64,000 nt of DNA. Origin: Mycteria americana. Taxonomy: Eukaryota > Chordata > Aves > Ciconiiformes > Ciconiidae. Every line of letters starts with the position of its first letter. The stretch's first letter is position 1. The translations under genes and the position numbers were made by a program. The notes under the pieces are model-generated. The model ran no database searches, had not been told where the DNA came from, and saw only the letters and a list, made by a program, of their open reading frames with translations. Positions 1 through 12,575 of the stretch are shown one piece after another. The DNA is taken from NCBI RefSeq assembly GCF_035582795.1, contig NC_134373.1, positions 33,574,501-33,638,500 on the forward strand, given 5' to 3'.

Positions 1-107
1 GCACTTAGGGACATGGTTTAGTGGTGGACTTGGCAGTGCTAGGTTTATGGTTGGACTCGATGATCTTAAGGGTCTTTTCCAACCTAAATGATTCTATGAT
101 CCTATGG
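1..107 (+). mobile_element. CR1 LINE 3' end fragment
   Basis: The text gacatggtttagtggtggac followed by gatgatctt, cttttccaacc and the 8-base units attctatg/atcctatg is the standard 3' terminus of CR1 in sense orientation. It is cut by the window edge and lies in an ESYT3 intron. Confidence 0.92.
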
Positions 108-2690
108 AAGAGTGCCTACGTACAACTGTGCATGGGCAGAAAAAACTTATGCTTGTGACATGTAGCTTAGAATAAGAGGAAATGCAGAGGACAGTTCAAC
201 ACGAGAACCAATCACCAAGGGTGGATGTGGATCACTGTGGAAGGTTAGGCTGTCTCTGATCAATAATTTGCATCGAGTTGAGCTGCGGCAGAGGAGAATA
301 TGAGCATGGGGCTGCCTCTCAAGATCCCTTTCAATCTTATTCCCTATCGTTCTGTACATAATCACCATTGCTTTGTGGCACACATGGTGCAAGTGCCTAC
401 TTGCACACAGGGACGTTCCAGCCTAGGGTTACTAGGGCTGGATGTGAATTTGGCTCTAGCAGGTTGTAAACGATGAACGGGAGCTTAGGCCATATGACGA
501 GATCGTCACACACCCAAACAAGTCATACAAACTCATGTGCCTTCTGGGTTTCCTTGGGAATGCCGACACCAGAGACGGACAAGGTGAGGAGGGAATCAGG
601 AATTTTCAGCATTTTACAGGAGGTTCAAGACCTCGAGGTAGTTTGTTTTTAGACTTAGAACATGGCCCCAGCGCACACTGCTGTCTGCTCTTGGCCACAT
701 GCCGAGACCTTACTGTAAAATGGAAGGACAAGCCAGCCACATTCAAAGCAAAATGAGTTTTGCTTTTTTTGTTTTTATAGAAGACCAAGCAAAAGATGAG
801 ATTCTGTATCTCGGTATATTTTGCACTAAGAAGGAAAATCTTGTTTGAAGTAACTGGAAACTGGACCTTTGGCACCCAGGAGATCACACTGGCTGAACTG
901 AGGGTACTGTCTGTCTTGGAGTTCAGGGAACTTTCCGGTCTAATTAAAACTTACACATTTTTAAGCTTTTCAGTTTAAATCTTTTCTTTAGAATTGCTCT
1001 ATTTGTATGGTAGGGGCAACTAATTTGACCTGTTTCTCCTGAGCAAGAAGTATATAGCTATTACAGATGTCTGGTACTCTCCAGGTGATTAATGAAAGGA
1101 TTTCAACATACTACTACAACTCAGCATGAGCAGAAGACAATATTAAGAGGAAAACCCAAGAGCACCAAACATCCATAAGACTTTCATCCTCTTGATAAAT
1201 CTAGTGCTTATAAGGCAGCTTCTCAGGGTAAGACTGTGCAACAAAATTGTCACAGTTCACAGGTGAGGCTGGATTCACACAGAAGGAAAGTCCTCTCCTA
1301 CTCCAAATGTGAAACCAAGAGCCTGAAAGCCCTTGGTCAGGCTGTTGGCCTCCCTGTCAAAAAAACCCCACAGGAAGGTCACAGAATTGTCCCTTCTCTC
1401 CAGTCTCAGGGTACACCCAAATAAACACAGCTTGTACACGAGGACAGGTGACTGCATCCAGTTTCTTTACTCTCTTAAGTAAGCCCGATTCATTTGAAAG
1501 GGAGAGCTCTTGTTCAACCTGTACTTCAGCCTATTCACGGTCAGGCATGTTTTGCTCCCAGCTTTCATGTGCAGTGCTGATGAACAAGCAAGGGTTTCTG
1601 TGTTCAAATCCCTGGGAGAGAACCAGGGAGTGAAAATTTAGGACACCAAATTTGCACTTAATTATATGAGAGGCTGTAGGTTGGAACACCTACATACCTT
1701 CTCCCTGCAAGGATTAAGGAAACCATGTTACAAAAGAACAGATTAATTTCTCTGATAAAAACTGGAGCTCTCAGGGCAAACTTCAGGGCAAAAGGCCAGT
1801 CTGGCCTCAAATTAAGAGAAAAAGAAAGCTTCCTCTCACTCAACATCAAAGGTCTTCAGAGGCCCTTTAATGCATAAACTGGCACCTAAAGTAGCCAGCC
1901 ACTTCCTATGAATCTGCAAACCATGAGCTGCAAGGGAAGAGGGGAACAAGTGTCTGCATTTGCATTTAAAGGGAGAAAGGCAATGGCTGAGTAACCAAAT
2001 ATATTTTGTTCTTGTGTAACAGAATTTTCTCCTTACACTAAGGAACAAGGACAAAGTGAATCTCCAATCTGGAGAAAAAGTTTGAAACTTACAGTACTGA
2101 AAACTGCTAAGATTTTCACCCTTGCTTGTGCAAGTTTTATGTACAAATCATCCCAAGAAGCACCAGGGAAGAGCTACATTTTCTGAAGAACCTAAAGGGT
2201 GAGCAGATGACACAGAACAGAAGAACATTTTTCCTTATAAATCTGATGCAGTTTTCTTTATCATGGATTGTATTTTAGTTTGTCAGAGGGACTGCAGCTC
2301 TGATACCTCGTCTTTTTTCACTTTCAGGTAAATAAACATAAGCACAGACTGCCTGTCACCTAGGTCTGCTCATCTACCTTTATAAGTAACTGGCACACGG
2401 GAAACAGAAGGGCTCATTTTTTACTTTATAGATGATTGTAGTTTTGGGGATTTACTATTTTCATCCGAAGTCCCAAACACAATGAAGTGATTGAAGCAAT
2501 TTTGACAAAATGTAAAAAGCACCCTCCTCAGGTTTTGCAAACTCCACAGCCAGATGTGATGGCATGAGTATCAGCGTACCACCTTTTACACACCACTCTT
2601 GAGAATAACTTTGATGACTATTGGAGAAAGCCATCCCAACTTCCAAAGGCTTTTCAAAGAAGAATAAAGCGAAGCAAAACAGACACTCAC

Positions 2691-2746
2691 TTAATCCCTG
2701 GGACATCCAGGAGGTTGCTCATGCCCGCCCAGTTGATTTCCAAGTG
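2691..2746 (-). CDS. ESYT3: ESYT3 coding exon 7 (SMP domain), last exon in window
   Basis: A 56-nt exon reading HLEINWAGMSNLLDVPGI plus AA of the next codon. It corresponds to HLQINWTGLTNLLDAPGIN in human ESYT3. Donor is gtgagt and acceptor is tgtag. The next exon, expected to carry the LVLPNR motif, was not found between 1 and 2,690 and is probably off the left edge. Confidence 0.93.
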
Positions 2747-3803
2747 CTACAACAAGATCAGGGAGAAAAATGATACAGGACCATTAAAACTTATTTCAGA
2801 ACAAAGGCAGAATTTAAAGGGGAAGCAAATGCTGCTAAAACAAAGCCAGTTGTTTAAAGAAAGCAAAACCTGCACCAGTAGTGACTGCATCTATATTAAA
2901 ACCAACAGCTGGTAGCAATTCCCTTATCTATTTTACCTGCCATACCTGAAATGAGGGTATCACTGGCACTTATCCTGCAAGCACAGGGAAACACAGCATT
3001 CATCCCCTAGCAACGGCCACGGGCACATGCCCTTGGGTCATGCATAGTAAATCCGACAGCTCTACCTAGACTTTGAAGTTGTTTCCTCATCCTTTCACTT
3101 AGGGGTTGGCCCATGCCCTGAGGCAGGGGGATTTACAGGAGTCTCCGACTTCAGGAGACTGTATTTCTATTCACACAATAAACAAAAATTTTTTTTCATC
3201 TGCTAAAATAATGCTACTACATCTAAACACAAAAACACCTCATCCAAGATAAAAAATGTATGACTTCCATGAACTCAAACAGAGGACAACCCACAAGCAA
3301 GCAAAGCTGTGTGCTATAAGATAACTGGTTCTTACAACACTAGAAGGTTTCTCATATTTTATTAAACCACAGTTCAACTACAAGGCATGTGACCTTAAAC
3401 AGGTAAGCTTTCAAAGCACAACCATGACTGAATGGTCCCCAAGATGACTGCATATAAAATCTACAAATGGGAAGATTTAAAATCCACCTGCCAGGAACCT
3501 TGCAGCAAAGGCCTAGGAAATGGCTCCTCTGAAAGTCCTCCCATTCTTAGAGTGAAGCAAGTAACTTTTTAGGCACTACTACAAAAGAACAGGGCAAATT
3601 CATTCCTGTCCTCTTGGAATTCAAGACGAGCATTGAACAATCAGGAATTTGCTATTCAAACACCTGCACTGTGAGGCATTCACAGTTATGCAGTTTGGGT
3701 TACCAGTGATGGACAGCTTGTCTCACTTACTGAAGACCTATCCATGCATTAAGACAGACCAAGAAGCAAGGCGCCTGCAGAGTGCAGTTCACTACTGACT
3801 CAC

Positions 3804-3893
3804 CGGTTTCTGCATAAAAAACAAGGTCACGGCTCCAATAAAAGGTGCCTCAGTTAGAAGAGGTTCCAGTATCACCCGCAACGTCCCATATAA
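3804..3893 (-). CDS. ESYT3: ESYT3 coding exon 6 (SMP domain)
   Basis: A 90-nt, phase 0 exon of 30 codons reading LYGTLRVILEPLLTEAPF and ending LFFMQKP. It matches the GTLRVILEPLL and FF-QKP strands of the SMP groove, which bind glycerophospholipid in this family. Acceptor ttgcag and donor gtgagt. Confidence 0.95.
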
Positions 3894-4494
3894 CTGCAAA
3901 CAGAATAGACCAAGGAAAACTGAGTCTGAGGGTACTCTCAGGATGCAGTTTCAAAACTGAGCTTTTCAGTGATGGAGATAATTTTAAAAATCCTACTTGA
4001 AGTCACCTTATTTAGAATTTAATACCAACAATAACCTCCTCCCCCTCCCAAACCATTGCTCTTGATATCAGGCAATGCTTTCTAAGTTTGTGGAGTGTCT
4101 CTGCAATCCTGACCACCACAAAATGCAGCGATCTGCCTATTAGCTTTCAACACTGTAAGAACAGGTTGACGGTCTAATTTACAACAGTTTATGAACAATC
4201 TGGCAGAACTGGCTCTTTTGAAGTTCTCTGAACTCCAGTGGCAGAAGCTGGCCCGCACGAGCTCAATGCTCTAGCACTGACCCTGTTTAAGAGTCACGTT
4301 GAGAAGCTCAAAAGTGGTAATCGGGTGCTTTCCATGGAAGGCATCATTTCCCCAGCCAAAACATAAGGAGATAAAACAAATCATTCCAAGCCTGCTAGTT
4401 AGTGGTTTCCCAGCTAAGTGTCATGACCTCCCCATGGACATGCTACCTCCTGCCACACACAGCCTTGAACAGACAACGTTAGCATTGTACGCAC

Positions 4495-4561
4495 CTGTAT
4501 GCCTTTCACTCCAAGATTAAATTTTGATATGTCCATGTGAATCTCACAGTCCCCTATGTAA
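4495..4561 (-). CDS. ESYT3: ESYT3 coding exon 5 (SMP domain)
   Basis: A 67-nt exon that completes the Cys codon of exon 4 and reads YIGDCEIHMDISKFNLGVKG, then IQ. YIGDCEI is a family signature of the SMP domain. Acceptor tttcag and donor gtgcgt. Exons 4 and 5 together make 144 nt, so the frame is restored. Intron 4 upstream is about 6.3 kb. Confidence 0.95.
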
Positions 4562-7500
4562 CTGAAAGAAAATTCTCACATTATTCCACAGTTTGCAACA
4601 GTCCAATGAGAAATTTTGGGCTGTACAGAGTATAAATGAAATTAGTTTAATGATTGACAGCATGATCCCACAGGCAGAGATGGATTTTCAAGCAACTGAA
4701 AAGGGAAAGTTGAGCACATTGAACAAGGGTCAGATCTTCACAAGAGAAACCCTGCAGTCAGCTGGGATATTGATCTACCTGCAAAATGTCAAAGCAACAT
4801 CTATATTTCAAGGTTACTTCTCCATCCTTAAGACTGGCAGTTGGCTGAGGCAAGCTTGCTCCAAGGAGGGGATCAACAGGCTCATTCAAAATTCAAAGTC
4901 ACAGCAACTGCCCTCTTGTTCCCTTCTCTGCCAAAGGCCTGATCCCACCCCACAACCTGGTGAGCCAGCTCCTGAGCTGATGCAGAGATATCCTGCCATC
5001 ACACATGGGGTCCTCACCGTGCCCACAACCAAAAAGCCCACTTGAAGGACAAATTCATCACTAAAAATAACCTGGTTTCCTTCGGGCTGAATTAAAAGAC
5101 AACGACTTAGACCAGATTTTGGTCAGTTGCCATGGAGAACATCAGGCTTTAAATAAAACGAATGCCAACTGTGGTACTTTCGCAATTTGGAAACCACCTT
5201 AGACATTTATTAAAGTACAAACATCAAATATGCAGAAACCGATAGCCACTCCCCAAGGAGCAGAACCCAGCAGATTTGTTGGTGCCTCTGGCAGAAAACA
5301 ATTGAAGGGAGCTACCAAGTTCCCTTTCAGCCCTCTGAGAAATAGCTCTTTCTGGATGCAGACACACAAACACCCTGCAGGTAAAAAAGGGTGTAAAGGT
5401 ACCGCAGCACAGTGAATGTGCTGTGCTTGCTGCCTGCATGCATAATTTCACCCCATAATTAAAGAAAAAGGTCAAGATTTTTGCTCTGACCACATGTATA
5501 TGGGCAAATAGTGCTGCAGTTGCCACTAATTCACACTGTAATTTGCATTTAGACAGATTCCCTCCCCCCCAAAAAAGCCTGACAAAAATGTGTAACCCTG
5601 TGAATTTTTTCCATTTTTGCAAGCAAAGTTCTTGAATATTTGTTTACAGATAGTCACTTAACAAAATTTAAAAAGCTCATAACACACAAATTAAAGCCTT
5701 TAATGTTAGAGCATTCTCATTTCTTAAATAACCAACCTCACAGGCCATGCCAAAACTAACACAATCTTCCTTATAAGCTAGTCAAATAATTAAAAAAACT
5801 TATTTTTACATTTATTAATTTCTACAATTTTGACGTTATCTTACAGCTCATTACACTGGGTGCTGATAGAGCTTTGCCACAATAAAAGTCTAAATGAGAA
5901 GCCAAAAATTAGTTCCTCAATTCACAGTAATTAATCCAAGAGGATTTAATTCAGCTGTTGCCAGTGTCCCACACAACAAATAATAGTTGTGGTGTTTCAA
6001 TTTACAACCTTTATGCCTTTCCACACAGTCAACAACTCTTCCCACCCAGTCCTAGATGTCTCTTTCCTCCAGTAACACTTCAACACATGCAATCATGTTT
6101 TAGAGTCTAGATGTCAGAGAAGTCTTTACTCCTTTTATCAGAGCCTATCCTGAAGTCTGCTTCATACAGGCATCACCCCCACACCAGGGTGCTCAGTAGG
6201 AAGGATGCACTCTTTGTTCATTAGTTTTATTTCTCATTTGCAGTCCAAGCTGCTCGTGCTTCCGTCTGCCCCCTCTGCTCAGTGTAACCTTGCTGTGCTC
6301 TCTGCTGTCCTCCCCCAGCACCTGAGCCAAACTCAAGCCTTGACACTCAAAAGCGTGTACAGCTTCCTTTGCCCCTCTGCTGCTACCCACAGGACCATGC
6401 TTCACCCACCTGTGAAGGGTGGAAGAACCACTTGTTTCTCTCCTAAATCACCTATTGCACAAGGTGATGCAGATAAACATGCCTGTGCCATGGATGAGAA
6501 CTGGAGAAGCTTGTACAAGTGCACGTACCTGTATCTCTTCTGTACTTGGGCAGAAAAGCTGGGCCCAGTGTTTATAATACAATGGCAATCCATTGGCTGA
6601 AGGCAGGGATGCCAGAAGAGCACATACTGACACGTTTGACTAACCTGCATGTCTACGTATCCCTTTAGAAAAGGCACATGCAATTCTCCCCCTGTAAAAT
6701 AACTTCCCATGGGCCCCATCTTCTCATCAGTCTGCATGCTAAAAGCCCCCTTTGGTCCAGCCTTCTCAAGTGCTTTGTAAAGCAGACTACCGCTTAGTCT
6801 GCCTGACTTTGAACTTGGGTAAAAGAGCAAGCAGTATTAGAGAAATAAGAGAGACAAGAAAACGTGACCACGTACCACAGGGTATAAGAAAAACCAGACC
6901 ACCTCTGCCTTTCCCCTTTGCCTATCAAGTCAGGCTCCTGAGGGCAAGCGTTCCTTCTGCTCAAGACTGACAAGTTTCCAAAATGCTTTTGGCTTCTTGT
7001 AAGATCCTACAAACTTAGTTAATCCAAACTCCACCAAAGCTCAAAGTATTGCTGCACACTTCTTCTGACTACTTTCTCCAATTCTGCACTAAATGACAGA
7101 GACTGTCTTTCCAGATTTGAAAACGTGCCAGTTAGGAAGTCCAGAGATTCTTTAAAGAATAAATTCAAATGCATAAATTTTTTTTATACATATTAATTAT
7201 TACACTATTCTTCTATGACATCTTATGTACTGTAAATGCCACAGAAGAACACAGAACTGAAAAATTCAAAACATTTCCAATGACAAATGATTATGAGTAC
7301 TAAATCAGATTATCGAAATAGGAAGCAACTGGATTGCAAGATATTTTTCTGGGAGGTAACAGTGCCTTCAAATACTTTGAAACTCTGATGATTATAGCCA
7401 GTGATTACATGGCTACACAGCAGCTCAGGCAATTGCAGAATTAGTGGGAAGAAAAGAAGCTGTAGGAGGTCAAGTGGCTGTACTTGAAAAATTCCCATTT

Positions 7501-8284
7501 TGAAAAAATGCAGTTTTGGAGAACATTTCTGGAACACTTTGACATTAATTCATTTGGAGAATGCAACTGTCAGCTCCCTACGCTCAGGGGACAGATTCAT
7601 GACTTCGATCTAGGGCAAATTGTTTGGAGATCCCAGAGTATTGCCAGTTTATTTCCAGCTGGGATCTCGTATTTCAGATTTGGGGATTTCAAATCCTAGT
7701 CTGGCGGGGATCTCATATTTCATTTAGCCACTGCAAGAACCCTGATACTTTCTTATGTGTCATGTGAAAGCTGTAGATCAGGTATATTTGTGCTGGAAAG
7801 CAGATACATGAACAGAATACAGACACCAGGACCTTCAGACAGATAAATGACAAACTTTGTCTGTACAGAAGACCTGAGGGTAAGTAGTGATTGTTTCAAC
7901 ATTCCTGTTCAGTCCTATAAGCTGTGACAAAGAAGACTTATAGCCTCCTTCCTTGTCTTTGCCAAAAGGTCTCTGTGCCTCACAAGTAATCACCTCTGAG
8001 CCTTGGTTTTCCTGCCAAAACCTCACGTATAGTCCTTTCACGTGGGACAGTCAAGACTGTAATGAGACAGTGCTCTACATAACCATTCCCAATGCTCTGA
8101 TGCTATGGACCTGTAAGCTGTTGTTAACAGATTTAATTAAAGCAGCTTCTCAAGTTCCTTTTGGTAACTCCATGCAATACCAGATCTACCTCACTGGCTC
8201 TGCTGACAGCTACTGACCATACAAGTAAGGGACCTCTAAGTGCTATTTTTCACAGTTCCCAAGCAAAGGATGCAATTTGTGATA

Positions 8285-8445
8285 TCGCATCACAAATGTA
8301 ACACAGAGGAAAGGAAGCTCTTCTTCACACGGCACAGACCTGAACCATAGCATTCGGTGCCACATCATATTATGGATATCAGGAGCACAGGTTAAACAAA
8401 ACGATGGACCATATGTCTACGAGTGGCTATTAAAACTACACAAAT
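8285..8445 (+). mobile_element. Possible old CR1 3' UTR fragment
   Basis: Contains aggaagctcttcttcacacg, followed about 130 bases later by gagtggctattaaaac, the two ends of a CR1/L3-like 3' UTR. The middle is poorly conserved, so the call is tentative. It lies in ESYT3 intron 4. Confidence 0.4.
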
Positions 8446-10861
8446 GATTCCACACAGACCACAAAGGAAGGCTAAGAGGGAAAGGTTTTTTCCTACTCCT
8501 GCCCTTTTCCTGTGTTTTTCCCTGGCCAAGTCAAAGACTCTGGGCTTCAGAGACTAGTTACCTCCTTGATAAACTGGAGGAAAAAATCCCTCCTCCTGTA
8601 CTGCTGTGAGACTGAAAGCAAGAACCATTTACAGTGCATGCCGAGATTTCTGGACGCAAGACACTGCCTAACACAAAGGGTAACTCGGCACTGGAGCAGG
8701 GCAGAGCTGCTGCCAAGGCAGGAGTGCTGCCCACCAGGATAACAGCCTTCCCTGCTGCAGCTGCCCTGGTCAGTGCTGCATGCAGTGGTGAGCCAGCCAA
8801 CAGGCCACGCTCACGTGGGTTCATCAGTGAGGAAACTCCCACAAAATTACAGCTAGCAAGCACAAAGGCAAAAGAGTCATGTTTATAACATGCAGACACA
8901 TTAATCCTTTAATGTCCACTGCAACATAGCTACGCTTCTCTGAAGCCTAACCCAAGAGAGGGAAGTCAGTCACTGTGGTCTCAGCACTGCAAGGTGCACC
9001 ACACTGGCACCCACAGCACATCACTCTCTTCTCCAGAGCTGTGATGCCATGACGCAGCTCTGGGGACAGATCCAGCCATTTAAACCTCACCAGAATGCAG
9101 TGACCGAGAGGTAGTGCAAAGGGCAGCAGCCTCACGTCGAGGCAGCTCAGGACCATCTCCTCTAAGCAGCTCTTCTCCCAACACCAGCTGCACTAGTGCA
9201 GACACTCACTGCTGTTCATGTAGCTAAGAGAGCCTATTTTGTAACAGGGGTTTGCCTCACTCCAGAAAAGTGGAGATTGCCCATTTCTTTGAGTAAAGAA
9301 AAACAAAAGTTCCTTTGGCAATCCAGAAAAAGGCAGGTAAATAACATCACTGCTCATAGATTTGCTTCTCCCCATTCCTGGAAATAATACACTACCTCCT
9401 GCAGACACTGTACAATGCACAACACCCAGCTTAGTTGCAGAAACTGATGTTAATGTATTAACATAAGAGAAGCTGGGTCCTTAACACAGTCCAGGAAAAG
9501 AGATCGCCACCAGAGAGACAAGGTAGTCTGAACACTCCTGTGTGAATACAGAAAATACTTGGGTTATCAGATGACAGTTCAGGTTAAGTTATCATCAGGA
9601 TGAGGAACAGAAGTCTTTGGCCAGTTTGGAGATGCTGATGGGTCTGCCACAGGGAAGGAATGAGGAGGTGGGGGAATCCCTCTGCAGAGGATTGTTAAAA
9701 GACAGTGAAAATTAGTTATGTGGGAGAAGCAGCGTGGAGAAGTAGTTTAACAGTGAACAGCAGCAACCTCCTGCAGAGCCTTAAAGGCATCAGATCCCTC
9801 GATCTCAATGTGGAAAGCATGAATGATTTTCCAAAGGCCCTAAAACTGGTCTGGCTATTACAAAGAGCACTTTACTGACAGCACTGAAGCACATGTTCTG
9901 GCTGAAAATCAAGCATGTCATTTTGCAGGGAGCAATGGTGCTCTGCCAGGGCTGGGGATGCTGCCATGCCATTGCCACATCAAGCAGCAGGCACAGCTCT
10001 GAGCAGCTCTGTGCTGTTGCCAAGACACTCCGTAATTTCACACTGCTTTTTCCTGGCACTACCATGAAGAAAAGCCATTTAATTTAGGCAGCTCAATCGC
10101 CCACTAAACTTACAGAGCTACAGCAGCATGCAAGTGGTAATTCCCTCAGTAATTCCATTCTCCAGGCTAAACCAGGAGAGAGTTTAGCTCTGCAGTGGCT
10201 CTGATGTTAACAAAACACACAAGCTCATTCAAAACAGCCTGGGAGGTATCAAATGTTTTATCTAATTTTGTTGTTGTTGTTAATAGAGCTAGAGGCACTT
10301 TTCTGCTCAGAGAACAGCTGTAATCAAAAAAAGCAAATGTGTTGGGTGGCACACAGAACAAATGGTGAGTAAAACAAGACGATTAATCTAGGAGAAGGAA
10401 TTAAAAAATAAGTAGCGCAAGTAGTTCTGGAAGAACTAGAGAGGCTGGACTGAAGAGGAACCATAGTGGGGCATTACAGACCAAGTGCCTCTATGTCTGA
10501 GAGCTGACAGAACAGGAAATACAGTTCCAAAACTTGGGTTCTTACTGCCATGAATGGCAAAGCCAAGGGACACATTCTTATATCCATGGCAGCAGTGATG
10601 GGCCAGAGTAGGTAACACCTAGACCTGTGCAGGTGACACTGCTTTCCGACTTAAAGGTTGATGCACAACATCTCACTTCAGTAAGTATTGAGGACATCTG
10701 GCTGGGGGATAGATTATCTCATATCATTCTAGATTGATATAAGATAAGGACCTCTCCATTCTTAGTGGACCACATGTCCAGTCCAGCATGACAACTCACA
10801 CACAGGTGTCAAATGGGCAGTGAGTTAAGAACCATCTACATAATCAACGATGCAATGTTAC

Positions 10862-10938
10862 CATATCTGCAGGTCTAGGACAACTTGTCTTCTATCAATT
10901 TCTTTGGTGTAGGCTTTTATTCCATTGATTCTAGGGCA
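10862..10938 (-). CDS. ESYT3: ESYT3 coding exon 4 (SMP domain)
   Basis: A 77-nt exon beginning CPRINGIKAYTKE and ending VVLDLQI plus two bases of a Cys codon. It corresponds to CPRVNGVKAHT in human ESYT3, a beta-strand region of the SMP domain. Flanks are tttcag and gtaac; the split codon is completed by exon 5. Confidence 0.95.
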
Positions 10939-11484
10939 CTGAAATGAAGACAAACAAGATACAGCATAGTCAATATCTTTCAGGTTAAGCCCAAGTGAAA
11001 AGTCCTACTCACTTCAATCAATTTGAGTACAGAAGCATTCATTAAAGACTTTGCACAACTGCAGGTAAAATATGAATAAACCACGCAAGTTTTTCCCTTA
11101 AAGAGGTAGCGTGAACCACCTTGGCAGTCCTCAAATACAAGGCTGGTTGCAAGCAGCCCATGCTGCAAGCCTTAGGAAGCACTGAAAACTCCTGTCGCAA
11201 GGGTATAACAGAAAGAAATGTTGATACGTGCCCCTTTTTCTATCTCTAGTGCCATGATACTGACAGACAGTGGGAAGGGGGGTGTGTGTCTCCTATATGA
11301 TCCTTCCTTCATGGTGAAGACACTCAAGTCAACATGAGGAGGGAAACAAAGGAGGCAGCAGTGTTGTACCAATACCATTTTGTTAAACACTCAGAGCTAT
11401 TAAAGAGCGGAACATCAGACTCCCCTTGCATCCGAACTTTTCAGAAAAGACTGAACTGCAAGTGTTGCAAAGGATTCACACTAC

Positions 11485-11619
11485 CTTCTCGCCAAAGTGG
11501 ATCTTGGTAAAGGTGCATGTTTTCAGATGTACATTCTTTGCTCTGATTTTTGGTTCAAGAACTTCTTTAAATGTTTTTTCCATTATTGTCCCAAAGTATG
11601 GCCAAGCCTGTACAAGGAC
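11485..11619 (-). CDS. ESYT3: ESYT3 coding exon 3 (start of SMP domain)
   Basis: A 135-nt, phase 0 exon of 45 codons, reading VLVQAWPYFGTIMEK, then FKEVLEPKIR and ending CTFTKIHFGEK. This is the first helix and strand region of the SMP (synaptotagmin-like mitochondrial lipid-binding) domain. The WPY and EPKIR motifs match the ESYT3 branch. Acceptor tttag and donor gtagtg flank it. Confidence 0.95.
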
Positions 11620-12187
11620 CTAAAGAACAGCAAAAGTGGAAACACGCTGAAGATTCTTTGTATAAGATACCTTTTGTCAAGAAACAGACACACACATCAC
11701 AGAACACCTAGCTATTACTGTCTGTCCTTTTAAAATACCAAATCACATTTGTGCTCTTAAGTCATCCTTATGGAAGGATCCACCTCAGTTCCTCAGAAAA
11801 GAAATTTGTTTTAGGAACCGAAGGGTGAGTTTTCAGCACCATAGAGTCAATAGACTGCTTCTAACCACAGGGGCTGAGCCAGCAAAGCCCAGGGTTATTG
11901 TGCTCCAAAGCACAATAGGCCTTAATTACTCTAAAGTGTCATGAAGCTCCCTGGAGTTAGGTTTATTTAGACAGGAGTGAGATGAGCTTTTACATCAAAA
12001 AGAAAGTTTGCTAAAAAGAAAAACATGATAGTTACTGGATGCTAATTTGCAAGCTCAGCTGTTTTGCTTTGAATTCCACAGAGTCCAGTTCCAGTGAGAG
12101 CTTGACTACATGTGCTGATGGGGAACACCTGCCTCAGAGCTCTCCGGGAACCTCTCTGGTAAGAGGAGATACCACTACTTTTGCTAA

Positions 12188-12268
12188 AATAATAATAATA
12201 CATATACATATATGTATATACACATATGTATACACATCTATGTATATACACATCCATACACACACACT
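12188..12268. repeat. AT/AC microsatellite
   Basis: Imperfect (at), (ac) and atac/atgt units: aataataata, catatacata, tatgtatata, then cacacacac. About 80 bases, in ESYT3 intron 2-side sequence near exon 2. The 115- and 100-codon frames across it (rich in Tyr, His and Ile) are repeat artefacts. Confidence 0.92.
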
Positions 12269-12533
12269 CGCTTTTTTTTTTTATCTCAGAATGAAGTGTT
12301 GTGGTCAAATTCATCAAGCCTGTATCAACCAGGCACACACACACATTTGTCTCTCACCAAAACCTCAGTGGCAACTCTATATTTAAGTGGCTCCAAGACT
12401 TAAGTACAGACACTGATATGATTGAGCCGTATGGTAGTGACTTCATAACTTTCCCAGACTTGGCTCACAGAGTTTGTGTTGTGATGCAGCTCAGAGCAGA
12501 TGGCCTCACAAACTGGAGTTCAGAGCTCCTCAC

Positions 12534-12575
12534 CTTGTTCAGCCACTCCACTCGTTCAACATCAGGGAAGTGAAC
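12534..12575 (-). CDS. ESYT3: ESYT3 coding exon 2
   Basis: A 42-nt exon in phase 0 encoding VHFPDVERVEWLNK. It continues the exon 1 end LPAW, reproducing the family segment LPAW-hFPDvERvEWlNK just before the SMP domain. Acceptor cccag and donor gtgag are both good. Intron 1 upstream is about 6.1 kb. Confidence 0.95.

Noticed and set aside
1500..1620. tRNA-like text gtgttcaaatccctggg
   Set aside because: No matching acceptor or anticodon arms upstream; not a tRNA gene.
4593..5045. 150-codon plus-strand frame in ESYT3 intron 4-5 sequence
   Set aside because: No motif, no recognisable domain and no splice or promoter context; length is within chance expectation for 64 kb.
12039..12403. Overlapping frames rich in Tyr, Ile and His
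   Set aside because: Produced by the AT/AC microsatellite at 12,188-12,268.
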